Made by a program: the position numbers and the translations under genes. The notes under the pieces were generated by a model, which saw only the letters and a program-made list of their open reading frames with translations, made no database searches and was not told the DNA's origin. From JAGTVG01 sp964543195 (GTDB lineage: Bacteria > Bacteroidota > Bacteroidia > Cytophagales > Cyclobacteriaceae), in NCBI GenBank assembly GCA_964543195.1, contig CAZIXF010000017.1, positions 23,938-87,937 on the forward strand: a stretch of DNA of 64,000 bases. The letters are read 5' to 3'. Numbering within the stretch: position 1 is the first letter of the stretch; each line of letters begins with the position of its first letter. Shown piece after piece: positions 26,174 through 35,317 of this stretch.

Positions 26174-26494
26174 TTATTTCCCTTCTTTAAGTTTCCGGCT
26201 TGCTTCCAATGAAATTGAGGATTTATCGAGTTTAAGCTTTCCTCCTTTTTCAACTTCAAGAATTACCGTATCGCCTTCTATGGTTAATATTTTTCCATGT
26301 ATGCCCCCTACGGTCACTACATTTTCTCCTTTACGGAGTTGTTCGATAAACTTTTTCTGATCCTTTTGCCTCTTTTGCTGGGGCCTGATCATAAAAAAGT
26401 AAAAAATCAGGATTATACCTCCTATGAGGATAAGGTTTCCGTAAAGGGATTGTCCTCCACCGTTTCCTTGTTGTAATAAGATAAATTCTAACAT
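26174..26494 (-). CDS. yajC: Preprotein translocase subunit YajC
   Basis: The 106-residue protein has one hydrophobic helix (LYGNLILIGGIILIFYFFMI) followed by RPQQKRQKDQKKFIEQL and the GENVVTVGGIHGKI motif, which together define YajC. It associates with SecDF in the inner membrane. A poly-Gln/Gly stretch (LLQQGNGGGQ) precedes the helix. It sits 16 bases before the ybbR-like gene, in the same operon. Confidence 0.93.
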   Translation of the reverse strand: MLEFILLQQGNGGGQSLYGNLILIGGIILIFYFFMIRPQQKRQKDQKKFIEQLRKGENVVTVGGIHGKILTIEGDTVILEVEKGGKLKLDKSSISLEASRKLKEGK

Positions 26495-26533
26495 TTGTAA
26501 ATGTATTGTTTAATATATGGATTAAATAATCTA

Positions 26534-27085
26534 TTATCTGACCGGTCCGGCCGACTGCTGTGTATCCGGTTTGACAAATCCCTTTATCCTTAACCGGGTA
26601 AGCATAGGATCTGTGTTGGCCGTGATCGTGATGGTCTTGGTTTGTTGATTTGGCTTATTCCTGGTATCAAACCTTACCTTGATCTCACCGGATTCTCCTA
26701 CCGGGATCGGTTCTTTGGGCCAATCCGGCACCGTGCAGCCACAGGAGGCAGTAGCCCTGTCTATCACCAGTGGCGATTGACCGGTGTTCCTGAAATTAAA
26801 TGTATGCTCCACTACGTCCCCTTCATTAACTGTGCCAAAATCATGTTCAATCTCATTAAACAAAAATTCAGGTTTCGGGGCATCTGATTCGATTTTACGA
26901 GGATTGTTTGCAAGTTTGACGTTGGCATCCGAAGCACTTTTTGTCGCCGATGCTCCGGTTTCCAGGGCTGCAACCCGTCGTTCAAGGGATATGATCCTTT
27001 TTTCGAGCCGTTCATTGGATGAACAGGCCGTAAACAACAAAAGGATCAATATAAATGATATTCCTTTCAAATAATTCATAGTCAT
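26534..27085 (-). CDS. DUF1573 lipoprotein
   Basis: The 183-residue protein begins with a lipoprotein signal ending in LLLFTACSS; the better start is probably the third codon (ATG at 27079). A short coiled-coil segment (ERLEKRIISLERRVAALE) precedes the DUF1573 domain, with EHDFGTVNEGDVVEHTF and the Cys pair in ASCGCTVP. The domain is an immunoglobulin-like fold frequent in Bacteroidota cell-envelope proteins; its function is unknown. It is part of the nusB operon. Confidence 0.88.
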   Translation of the reverse strand: MTMNYLKGISFILILLLFTACSSNERLEKRIISLERRVAALETGASATKSASDANVKLANNPRKIESDAPKPEFLFNEIEHDFGTVNEGDVVEHTFNFRNTGQSPLVIDRATASCGCTVPDWPKEPIPVGESGEIKVRFDTRNKPNQQTKTITITANTDPMLTRLRIKGFVKPDTQQSAGPVR

Positions 27086-27089
27086 TGGT

Positions 27090-27395
27090 TTAGTTTTCCT
27101 TGTTTTTAATCTGTCCTATTAAATCATCAACGTCTTCAAGTAATTTTTCAGCCTTTTCCTTGGCATTTTTAATTACTTTTTCTCCTTCAGATCTAGCCTG
27201 TGAATCGGGTAGCGATTTCCTGGCCTTGACAAGTTCCTGTACAAGGTCTTCAAGCTGATTTTTATACTTATCAAGCAGGAATGAAAGTTTCCCTCTTGTT
27301 TGTGTTCCTTTTTCAGGAGCAAATAACATACCGATTGCTGCTCCTGCAGCGGCTCCCATTAAAAAGGATAATAAGGATTTGGATGAATTACTCAT
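27090..27395 (-). CDS. YtxH-domain small membrane-associated protein
   Basis: The 101-residue protein has the glycine/alanine-rich hydrophobic stretch LMGAAAGAAIGMLFAPEKGTQTR typical of YtxH proteins, followed by a long charged helix likely to form a coiled coil. Relatives are stress-linked in Bacillus, but no function is established here. It lies 13 bases after nusB and 4 bases before the DUF1573 gene. Confidence 0.85.
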   Translation of the reverse strand: MSNSSKSLLSFLMGAAAGAAIGMLFAPEKGTQTRGKLSFLLDKYKNQLEDLVQELVKARKSLPDSQARSEGEKVIKNAKEKAEKLLEDVDDLIGQIKNKEN

Positions 27396-27408
27396 ATTTT
27401 TAAATTGT

Positions 27409-28563
27409 TTATTTATTATCTATTAAACCTCTTCCACTTTTCTTAATTACTCCCCGGGATTGTAATTCTTCAGAGAGCACATCCAGTATACCATTAACGA
27501 ATTTTTTGCTTTTTGGGGTACTGAAATTCTTAGAAAGTTCAATATATTCATTAATAGTTACTTTTATAGGAATAGATGGGAAATTGATCATTTCACCAAT
27601 GGCCATTTTCAGAATTATCTTATCCATTATGGCAATCCTGTCAATATCCCAATTTTTTGATTTTTCAGCAATTAATTTTTCAAATTCTTTATCATTTTCA
27701 ATCGTGATCTCAAATAATTTTTTAAAAAACTCCCGGTCTTCTTTCCAGTTATTACTCAATACGGATAAATTCAGGGAAGGGTCATTCTCATCTGTATTTT
27801 TAAGTGTTTTAAGAAGCATGCTTTTTACTATATGCTTGTTTTCTGACCAGTATATATCCACTGATTCCATATACACATTGAATGCTTCATATTTAAAGAG
27901 CAGGTCCTTGAAAATATGAACACAAATATTTTTGTCTTCTTTAAAAGCATGGGCAGATTTTGTTTTATAGGCATTATAATCCGCATCTTTTCTTAACAGA
28001 TTTTTATACCAGCTAAATATAATATCCCGGTTATTGTCCCAGGAAAGAGGCTGGTCAATGATTTTCTTTTGTATGATATCATCATTTCTAATCCGTTTGA
28101 TCACTTCATTGTCGCTAAGCCCCGACCCGTTTTCCGGCAGGTCCACCAATTTTGGATGTATAACCTCCATATCGGCGAGTTCCTGCAGCAAGGCCAGCAA
28201 CCAGATATATTTTTCATAAATACTCTCGGTTTCCCGGATCATATTATCGAGAAAATGCCTGTGATCTTTACTGTTCTGTCTTTTATAGTACTGATAGGCT
28301 TCCCAGGCAACCTGATATGGCTCGTCTTCCTTTTTCTGTCCCGATTCAAAGTGGTCATTCTTTAAATGGATATGAAAATTTTTCAGAGAAGCAGATTTTT
28401 TTTCGTTAAGTTGAGAAGGATCTGCAGGTTCCATTGAATTAAGGTCCGGAGTAAATCTTTCATTGATAAACTCTTCAGCAAGATTATAATTTGCTTCCCG
28501 GCTTTTATAATATGCATATAATCCCTGCATTGCCTTTGCTCTTAAGATACGCCTGTTTAACAT
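27409..28563 (-). CDS. nusB: Transcription antitermination factor NusB, long Bacteroidota form
   Basis: The C-terminal 130 residues carry the NusB fold with the ending WDIDRIAIMDKIILKMAIGEM and VTINEYIELSKNFSTPKSKKFVNG. The protein is 384 residues against about 140 in E. coli, because of a helical N-terminal extension that is usual in this phylum. With NusE (S10) it binds boxA RNA to support rRNA transcription. It follows the leucine-type dehydrogenase by 11 bases. Confidence 0.92.
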   Translation of the reverse strand: MLNRRILRAKAMQGLYAYYKSREANYNLAEEFINERFTPDLNSMEPADPSQLNEKKSASLKNFHIHLKNDHFESGQKKEDEPYQVAWEAYQYYKRQNSKDHRHFLDNMIRETESIYEKYIWLLALLQELADMEVIHPKLVDLPENGSGLSDNEVIKRIRNDDIIQKKIIDQPLSWDNNRDIIFSWYKNLLRKDADYNAYKTKSAHAFKEDKNICVHIFKDLLFKYEAFNVYMESVDIYWSENKHIVKSMLLKTLKNTDENDPSLNLSVLSNNWKEDREFFKKLFEITIENDKEFEKLIAEKSKNWDIDRIAIMDKIILKMAIGEMINFPSIPIKVTINEYIELSKNFSTPKSKKFVNGILDVLSEELQSRGVIKKSGRGLIDNK

Positions 28564-28574
28564 GCTTCCTATCC

Positions 28575-29678
28575 CTATAAATGATTTTTAACTTTTCCGA
28601 TATCATTTATCCGCTCTTCGGCCAGTTGTATGGCTGCCTGTTGCGATGGAATTTTATCTGTTTTTGATTTATGAATTATATCCAGCACGGTAGAATATAT
28701 TCTTTCCACCTTTTTAAAAACACGTTCACGGGAATAATTCCCAGTATAATCAAGCCCCACGTTGATCAGACCACCGGCATTGATCATAAAATCGGGGGCA
28801 TATATTATGCCTTTATCCAGCAATTTCCGGCCATGCTTTCTTTCATTTTCTAATTGATTGTTCGCTCCCCCTGCAATTATATCACAGGTTAAACGGTTTA
28901 TTGTACTATCATTTATTGTGGCTCCCAATGCGCATGGAGCGTAAATATCCATATTTACATCATAAAAATCGTCTTCATCCACTACCTGCACCCTGTAATC
29001 ATTGGTGACTGCTTTAATTTTATCTTCAAATATGTCGGAAATAATGATTTCTGCACCTTCCTCAACCAGATGTTTGACAAGGTAAAGCCCCACATGACCG
29101 ACACCCTGCACCGCTATTCTCTTTCCCTTTAAACTGTCGCTGTCATAGGCTTCCTTTGCACAGGCCTTCATTCCCATATATACGCCATAAGCAGTAAAAG
29201 GAGAGGGATCACCCGATCCTCCCATTTTTTCTGACAAACCGGTAACGTACTTGGTTTCCATAGCGATGTATTCCATATCGTCAGGAGACATGTTTACGTC
29301 TTCCGCGGTCACATACCTGCCTTTCAGACTTTCAACAAAACGGCCAAATCGCCTGAGAAAGGCCTCGGTTTTCTGGGTCTGGGCATTTCCTATGATCACC
29401 GCCTTGCCTCCTCCAAGGTTCAATCCGGAAATGGCGGCCTTGAAAGTCATCCCCCGTGATAACCGTAATACATCAACCAGGGCTTCTTCTTCTGACTTAT
29501 AATCCCACATACGGGTTCCTCCCAGGGCAGGGCCAAGTACAGTATTATGTATTCCAATAAGAGCCTTCAAACCTGTTGGCTCATCATAACAGTAAACCAA
29601 TTGTTCATGACCAAATGAAGAAATCTCCTCAAATACAGATGATTTAATATCCTTTTCCTCTTGTTTTAAGTCGATCAT
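28575..29678 (-). CDS. Leucine-type Glu/Leu/Phe/Val dehydrogenase
   Basis: The 367-residue protein has the catalytic lysines of the family in GGTRMWDYKSEEEAL and GLNLGGGKAVI, followed by an NAD-binding Rossmann turn GKRIAVQGVGHVGLYLVKHL. Length and the HNTVLGPALGGTRM sequence place it with leucine/phenylalanine dehydrogenases, not with hexameric glutamate dehydrogenases. It deaminates branched-chain amino acids to oxoacids using NAD. It heads the transcript that continues into nusB and has a consensus promoter. Confidence 0.9.
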   Translation of the reverse strand: MIDLKQEEKDIKSSVFEEISSFGHEQLVYCYDEPTGLKALIGIHNTVLGPALGGTRMWDYKSEEEALVDVLRLSRGMTFKAAISGLNLGGGKAVIIGNAQTQKTEAFLRRFGRFVESLKGRYVTAEDVNMSPDDMEYIAMETKYVTGLSEKMGGSGDPSPFTAYGVYMGMKACAKEAYDSDSLKGKRIAVQGVGHVGLYLVKHLVEEGAEIIISDIFEDKIKAVTNDYRVQVVDEDDFYDVNMDIYAPCALGATINDSTINRLTCDIIAGGANNQLENERKHGRKLLDKGIIYAPDFMINAGGLINVGLDYTGNYSRERVFKKVERIYSTVLDIIHKSKTDKIPSQQAAIQLAEERINDIGKVKNHL

Positions 29679-29737
29679 TTATTTTTGGGTTAATTGTTTA
29701 ATATTTTTGGCAATTAAAATCCTTTCAAAAAGGTACA

Positions 29738-29769
29738 CAAAATTAGCTTATTTTCATTCGGATATCAAT
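29738..29769 (-). promoter_or_regulatory. Promoter of the leucine dehydrogenase-nusB operon
   Basis: On the minus strand ATTG (29766-29769), 20 bases, then TAATTTTG (29738-29745) match the Bacteroidota -33/-7 pattern. The transcript would start near 29731, about 50 bases before the start codon. Confidence 0.8.
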
Positions 29770-29817
29770 TTAATTGCTTAATACAAATACCAAAAGGAAT
29801 ATTTGGTGTAGGAAAAG

Positions 29818-31605
29818 GTGAAAGAGTTATCGTATTTAAATAAATATTTTTATAAGTATAAATATCATCTCCTGTTGGGATTATTATTTATAATAATTTC
29901 CAATATATTCCAGATATTGCCTGCACAATTTGTCAGGTACGCGCTCGACCTGGTGATCGATAACCTGAAAGTATACCGGATATTTGAGGGATCGGAAATT
30001 CAGGAAATATATAATGATGTAATAAAACGGAGTGTGGTCATTTACGGATTGATCATACTGGGTATGGCCCTGATGAGAGGATTTTTTCTGTTCCTGGTAA
30101 GACAGACGATTATCGTCATGTCGCGCCATATCGAGTACGATCTTAAGAACGAGATCTATGCCCATTATCAGACCTTGCCCCTTTCTTTTTACAGGAGAAA
30201 TAATACAGGTGATCTGCTGGCCAGGATCTCAGAGGATGTAAGCAAGGTAAGAATGTACATTGGTCCTGCTGTGATGTATGGATTGAATCTCTTCACGCTA
30301 TTCCTGATGCTTATTCCCATCATGTTTTCTATCAATGCACGATTGACTCTATATGCCCTTATCCCCCTGCCGTTCCTCTCTTTCAGTATTTATTTCGTAC
30401 ATAGTTTGATCAATAAACGCTCGGAGGAAATTCAGCGAAGTTTATCCGGGCTTTCTACTTTCGTGCAGGAAGCTTTTTCAGGTATCAGGGTTTTGAAATC
30501 TTTCGCACGGGAGAAAGAAAGCATGGACAGTTTTGCTGAGGCAAGCGATGATTATAAGGAAAAATCACTTCATCTGACCCGGGTCAATGCGCTGTTCTTT
30601 CCCCTGATCCTTTTCCTCATCGGATTAAGTACCATTCTCACCGTATTTATCGGTGGGGCCGAGGTGATCTACGGGACACTTACTTTCGGGAATATTGCTG
30701 AATTTATTATATATATTAACCTGCTGACCTGGCCGGTTACTTCATTGGGGTGGATCACCAGTATTATACAGCGTGCCGCCGCCTCTCAGAAACGGATCAA
30801 TGAGTTTTTAAGTGAAAAGACCACCTTACTTTCAAGAGAAAAAATGAAATCAGAAATATACGGTGAGATTGAGTTCAAAAAGGTATCATTCGTGTATCCT
30901 GATACGGGGATCAAAGCAATCAAGGAATTATCTTTCAAGGTCCGGCCCGGAGAAACCCTCGCCATAATTGGATCAACCGGTTCAGGCAAAAGTACTATTG
31001 CCAATCTCCTTACCCGGTTGTATGATACAACTGCAGGAAAAATATTCATTGACCAGGTTGATATACGGCATTATGATGTACAGTATTTACGGAGCCAGAT
31101 GGGTTATGTACCCCAGGATGTATTTCTTTTTTCCGATACGATCGGAAATAATATAGCTTTCGGCACGGAAAATATTCCCCAGGATAAGATCGTGCAATCA
31201 GCTATCGATGCGGATCTTCACAGTAACATTGTGGATCTTCCCAAACGTTTTGAAACCGTGCTCGGGGAACGGGGTATAACCTTGTCAGGTGGACAGAAAC
31301 AACGTCTGTCCATTGCCAGAGCGCTATCCCGTGATCCAAGGATCTTAATTCTGGATGATTGCCTTTCCGCTGTGGATACCAATACCGAAAATACCATTCT
31401 CAACAATCTTCAGAAGGTTATGAAAGGCCGGACCAGTATTATTATCTCGCACCGGGTTTCATCTGCCAAACTGGCTGACCAGATCATTGTACTGGATGAT
31501 GGAGAAATGGTTGAACAGGGAACACATGATACGCTGATGGCTCAGAACGGGGTGTATAAAGATCTTTACGAGAAACAGCTTCAGGCTGATGAGATGGAAG
31601 AATGA
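29818..31605 (+). CDS. ABC exporter half-transporter with a degenerate Walker B glutamate
   Basis: The 595-residue protein has a six-helix exporter domain (residues 15-310) and a nucleotide-binding domain: Walker A GSTGSGKST, signature LSGGQKQRLSIARAL and Walker B ILILDDCLSAVD. The catalytic Glu after the Walker B Asp is replaced by Asp (DD instead of DE), the change seen in the degenerate half of heterodimeric exporters such as MdlA or TM287. It may therefore need a partner half encoded elsewhere; none is in the window. The start is GTG at 29818, as no ATG fits. It is divergent from the leucine dehydrogenase operon. Substrate is unknown. Confidence 0.88.
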   Translation: MKELSYLNKYFYKYKYHLLLGLLFIIISNIFQILPAQFVRYALDLVIDNLKVYRIFEGSEIQEIYNDVIKRSVVIYGLIILGMALMRGFFLFLVRQTIIVMSRHIEYDLKNEIYAHYQTLPLSFYRRNNTGDLLARISEDVSKVRMYIGPAVMYGLNLFTLFLMLIPIMFSINARLTLYALIPLPFLSFSIYFVHSLINKRSEEIQRSLSGLSTFVQEAFSGIRVLKSFAREKESMDSFAEASDDYKEKSLHLTRVNALFFPLILFLIGLSTILTVFIGGAEVIYGTLTFGNIAEFIIYINLLTWPVTSLGWITSIIQRAAASQKRINEFLSEKTTLLSREKMKSEIYGEIEFKKVSFVYPDTGIKAIKELSFKVRPGETLAIIGSTGSGKSTIANLLTRLYDTTAGKIFIDQVDIRHYDVQYLRSQMGYVPQDVFLFSDTIGNNIAFGTENIPQDKIVQSAIDADLHSNIVDLPKRFETVLGERGITLSGGQKQRLSIARALSRDPRILILDDCLSAVDTNTENTILNNLQKVMKGRTSIIISHRVSSAKLADQIIVLDDGEMVEQGTHDTLMAQNGVYKDLYEKQLQADEMEE

Positions 31606-31621
31606 GCCTTTACTTAATGGA

Positions 31622-31656
31622 GGGATGATTATTTACGTGGGAATGATCCCTTATTT
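31622..31656 (+). terminator. Probable terminator of the ABC exporter gene
   Basis: GGGATGATT (31622-31630) pairs with GAATGATCCC (31641-31650) with one mismatch, followed by TTATTT. It starts 17 bases after the stop. Confidence 0.45.
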
Positions 31657-31785
31657 AAATCCTTCCTGCAAAGCTTCTCCAAAACAATGGCTATATAATA
31701 ATTATCTTGTATTTGAGAATTGATTTTTTTAACTTGACCCTGCAACCGGTATTCAGACTGATTTTATTGTTCAAACGGCTATGTT

Positions 31786-32607
31786 ATGAAATCAATTCCA
31801 GGTTTAATAATCATTATATGGAGTATTAAAGGCTGTATGGCATATGCCCAGGCAGGAGAATATTCTATGGGTGGCCGGTCCCGTGCCATGGGAGGCGCTG
31901 ATGTGACCCTTTCCGGTGCTTTTTCTCCCTTTACCAATATTGGGAGTGCAGCCTTTTCAGGAATCAGCAGCCTTTGTTTTTCAGCAGGAAATTTATACGG
32001 TATAGAGGGACTGAACTATGCAGGAGCAGGATATCAGAAACAGCTAACAAATGCTGTCCTGGCTGTCAGTTTGTACCGGTTTGGTGACCGGCTTCTTAAT
32101 GAGCATAAGCTGGGGGTTGGCTACAGTCATAAGATCCGGTTTGTAAGTATAGGATTTCAGCTCAATTATCTTCAGCTTAATGTTGGCTCTTTTGGAGTAT
32201 CCGGCAGGTTGATCCCTGAATTCGGAGGACTGGCCGAATTGATTCCGGGGGTATTCGTGGGGGCCTATATGTTCAATATATTACCCCTCCTGACAGATCC
32301 TGAAAACAAGACCGGGTTTCCAGCCAGCCTTAAGGCGGGTATTTCCTATCATCCATCCAAAAATCTAATGCTAAACCTGGATGTGCATGATCGTCTTAAT
32401 GAAGGAACTATTTGGTGTGCAGGACTTGAATACGGTTTCAGAGAAAAAATAATTGCCAGAATAGGTGTTCGGTCCGATCCTGTCCGGTATTCTTTTGGCT
32501 GGGGGCTACCGCTGAAAAGGATAAATGTGGATTATGCCCTCGACCTGAATCCCTTACTTGGAATGTCTAACCAGGTTTCATTGAATTACCTGATCAGAAA
32601 AAAATGA
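31786..32607 (+). CDS. Outer-membrane barrel protein of the PorV/FadL-like type
   Basis: The 273-residue protein has a signal peptide (IIIIWSIKGCMAYAQA) and then YSMGGRSRAMGGADVTLSGAFSPFTNIGSAAF. This is the sort of N-terminus found in PorV/PorQ-like and UPF0164 barrels, where the mature end folds into the barrel and a line of Gly-Ala-Asn marks the plug. The remaining sequence alternates polar and apolar residues as short strands. Its stop overlaps the start of the HhH-barrel gene (ATGA), so the two proteins are made in a coupled way and probably work together. The specific role is not known. Confidence 0.7.
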   Translation: MKSIPGLIIIIWSIKGCMAYAQAGEYSMGGRSRAMGGADVTLSGAFSPFTNIGSAAFSGISSLCFSAGNLYGIEGLNYAGAGYQKQLTNAVLAVSLYRFGDRLLNEHKLGVGYSHKIRFVSIGFQLNYLQLNVGSFGVSGRLIPEFGGLAELIPGVFVGAYMFNILPLLTDPENKTGFPASLKAGISYHPSKNLMLNLDVHDRLNEGTIWCAGLEYGFREKIIARIGVRSDPVRYSFGWGLPLKRINVDYALDLNPLLGMSNQVSLNYLIRKK

Positions 32608-34787
32608 GCCATTTGTTATTGTTGTTAACAATCATGCTGGCTGTACCTTGCTTCTGTTCGGCTCAACCAGCAAAAGAACCGGATTTTGACCGGTTGATTG
32701 AATCGGTTTTCAGTATTCAGAAGGATGATATCAATTACAGTGATCTTTATGAATCATTTTTACATTTTTATCAAAATCCGCTGAATATCAATACCTGTTC
32801 AAGGGAAGAATTGCAATCCTTATTTATATTGGCGGATGAGCAGATCATTCAATTGCTGGATTACAGAGATGAATACGGGGATTTTTTTTCATTATATGAA
32901 CTCTTCCATGTTGAAAAACTGGACAGCAATAAGGTACAATTGCTCATTCCCTTTCTTACTGTAGAATATTCCGGACGGTGGAAGGGTGATACCATACCCA
33001 TTCATAAAAGAATGATCCGGTATTCACGGAATTCCCTGATTTTACGCTACTCACGGCTTGCCGAACCGAAAAAAGGCTTACTCAACCGCCGGATACCTGA
33101 TGCCGTGTATAACGGAAAATATTTTCTGGGCTCAGGACATTATAATTATGGCAGATTCCATATGAAGCTGCCCGGAGATTTTAAATTGGGATTTACGGTT
33201 GAAAAAGATCCCGGCGAGGTATTTTATTTCAAATTTGGGTCCGGATCTTATGGATTTGACCATCTGGCCGGATATTTACAGGTCTCCAACCGGGGAATTA
33301 TCAAAAACCTGGTACTTGGGAATTTCCAGTTTCATGCCGGTCAGGGATTGGTGGCAGGTTCAGGATTTTTTACAGGGAAAGGCAATGAAACCGTTTCAAC
33401 CATCAGAAGGGTAGACCGGGGGATCATACCCTACCAGGGATCATCCGAAAACGATTTTTTCAGAGGAATAGGGTTTACCCTGGGCGGGCTGAAACTGGAA
33501 TTTTCGGGTTTTTTTTCGCATAAATTCGAGGATGGGATAATCGATTATGACGATGAAGGAACTCTTGTGATACGCAGCTTTCTTAAAACAGGTTATCACC
33601 GGACCCCGCTTGAGTTCAGTAGGAAGAATAATATTTCCGGCATTACCTATGGATCACGGCTCAGGTACCGGTCGAAGTACAGAAACTTTTCAGCCGGACT
33701 TGTTACAGTAAAAAATCATTTTAAAATTCCCATCCGGGAAAAGGACTATCTGTATAACCGGTTTGATGTAAAGGGAAGGGACCATCTGGTTTCGGGTGTA
33801 TATTACAATTATTATCAAGGTAAATTCAATATTTTCGGAGAAGCTTCGATCACCGGAGAGGGAGGCACCGGATTTGTTCAGGGACTGATCGCTAACCTGA
33901 GCCCTGAACTGGAGACATCCTTTCATCTCAGGGGTTTCGATGTGAAGTATTTCTCATTTTATGGAAGCACTTTTGGCGATTCACGGATTAACCGGAATGA
34001 GTATGGCCTTTATTGGGGAATAAAGCTGATCCCGTTTAAAAAATTTGAAATAAATGCATTTTTTGATGTGTATAAACGAAAATGGTTATCCTCCCGGGTG
34101 TTCGCCCCTCATATGGGATACGAATGGATGGGCAGGATGAGTTGGCAATTTTCAGATGATCAACAGGCTGAAATAGTTTATCGTGAAGATCATTCAGCAA
34201 AAAACCAATCCCGGAATTATATTTCAGCAGGAAACGACACAGGGACAAAAGCCGGAGGAAATCAATTTATTGGTGAAAACGGGGATGCAGGCCTTGCCGG
34301 GGAAAATATTAGATCAAACCGGGAAATATTTCCCGAATATACTGTTATCGATCAGGTAAGAAAAAGATTCAGGATTGCTTATACATTGGAACAAAGAGAC
34401 GGTTTTTATTTTAAAACCAGATGCCAGATCAGTATTCACAGATCAGAATCGTTATCCTCTGGCCTGGCTATAGCGCAGGATGCAGGATATAGCCGGGGTA
34501 AGTATTCAATGAGAGGAAGAATTGCCTTTTTTACCACCGGGTCTTATGATACCCGCCAGTACATGTATGAACATGATGTATTGTATTATTTTTCCATACC
34601 CTTATATTACGGCAAGGGGATACGGTATTATCTCATGGTCAAATATGCTTTGAATGAGGATATCAATATTTGGGTTAAAGGGGGCAGGTTTCATTATTTC
34701 GACAGGGAAGGTACCGGAAGCGGACTGGATTATATCGATGGAAATAAAAAAACTGAAATCAGATGTCAGGTTCAGTTGAAATTTTGA
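32604..34787 (+). CDS. Outer-membrane protein with N-terminal ComEA-like HhH domain and beta-barrel
   Basis: After a signal peptide (LLLLLTIMLAVPCFCSAQ), residues 50-115 show a ComEA-like arrangement: NPLNINTCSREELQSL, then DYRDEYGDFFSLYELFHVEKL. This is the tandem helix-hairpin-helix pattern, but the Gly-x-Gly hairpins that contact DNA backbone are replaced (ILAD and KLD). The next 600 residues are rich in Tyr, Phe and Gly with alternating patterns, consistent with a large outer-membrane beta-barrel. It is coupled to the upstream PorV-like gene by a four-base overlap. Proteins of this layout are known in Bacteroidota as uncharacterised HhH-domain proteins. DNA uptake would be a guess and the lost hairpin glycines argue against standard DNA binding. 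Confidence 0.78.
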   Translation: MSHLLLLLTIMLAVPCFCSAQPAKEPDFDRLIESVFSIQKDDINYSDLYESFLHFYQNPLNINTCSREELQSLFILADEQIIQLLDYRDEYGDFFSLYELFHVEKLDSNKVQLLIPFLTVEYSGRWKGDTIPIHKRMIRYSRNSLILRYSRLAEPKKGLLNRRIPDAVYNGKYFLGSGHYNYGRFHMKLPGDFKLGFTVEKDPGEVFYFKFGSGSYGFDHLAGYLQVSNRGIIKNLVLGNFQFHAGQGLVAGSGFFTGKGNETVSTIRRVDRGIIPYQGSSENDFFRGIGFTLGGLKLEFSGFFSHKFEDGIIDYDDEGTLVIRSFLKTGYHRTPLEFSRKNNISGITYGSRLRYRSKYRNFSAGLVTVKNHFKIPIREKDYLYNRFDVKGRDHLVSGVYYNYYQGKFNIFGEASITGEGGTGFVQGLIANLSPELETSFHLRGFDVKYFSFYGSTFGDSRINRNEYGLYWGIKLIPFKKFEINAFFDVYKRKWLSSRVFAPHMGYEWMGRMSWQFSDDQQAEIVYREDHSAKNQSRNYISAGNDTGTKAGGNQFIGENGDAGLAGENIRSNREIFPEYTVIDQVRKRFRIAYTLEQRDGFYFKTRCQISIHRSESLSSGLAIAQDAGYSRGKYSMRGRIAFFTTGSYDTRQYMYEHDVLYYFSIPLYYGKGIRYYLMVKYALNEDINIWVKGGRFHYFDREGTGSGLDYIDGNKKTEIRCQVQLKF

Positions 34788-34844
34788 TATTCGTGTTTAC
34801 ATGCTTAACCGCAATTCTTGAAATGCAGGTAATTTTTAGTAAAA

Positions 34845-35303
34845 ATGATGCCCTTTTATTCATTTTTTATTGTATGCTTCATTATAAATCATTCGGATAC
34901 GGATAATACAAGAGAACAAATCAAGTATTTTCAATTGAACGGTCAGAGGGTAAAAGTCACTCATCATGTGGATAAAAAATTTTATGGGAAATATTCCGGG
35001 AGTAAAGAAGGTTATTTATTACTCCGAAATGATGGTACCGGAGAATATCTTTATGATTTGATCATCGGTTCTGATGAATGTGACTATGGACCCATTGCTT
35101 TCGAATGGGGTTTTCTGTTGGATGATCATGACGAAATAGTCAATTTCACCCGGGATTATGGTTTATCTTATCCTGTTCTGTTCAGATGTGCCGGGAAACC
35201 CTGTTTTCAGCTTTGTCAAAAAGAATTTATGGTTGAATATATACTTGAAAAAGGTAATAAATTAATAGTATCTTCTTCGGATGATTGGATAAAAAATCTC
35301 TAA
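34845..35303 (+). CDS. Hypothetical protein, 152 residues
   Basis: I do not recognise this protein. The N-terminus MMPFYSFFIVCFIINH is hydrophobic and may be a weak signal. The remainder is polar, with Cys residues at the positions of DECDYG, RCAGKPC and QLCQKE. The pattern of short strands suggests a small beta domain. It follows the barrel gene by 57 bases and its end overlaps the possible early start of the beta-propeller gene, so it is probably co-transcribed with them. Confidence 0.6.
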   Translation: MMPFYSFFIVCFIINHSDTDNTREQIKYFQLNGQRVKVTHHVDKKFYGKYSGSKEGYLLLRNDGTGEYLYDLIIGSDECDYGPIAFEWGFLLDDHDEIVNFTRDYGLSYPVLFRCAGKPCFQLCQKEFMVEYILEKGNKLIVSSSDDWIKNL

Positions 35304-35317
35304 TAAATTTATTGTTC

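Noticed and set aside
32604..34787. A complete natural-transformation receptor
   Set aside because: The HhH hairpin glycines are lost and no comEC, comF or dprA gene is nearby, so the DNA-uptake reading is kept only as a question in the findings.
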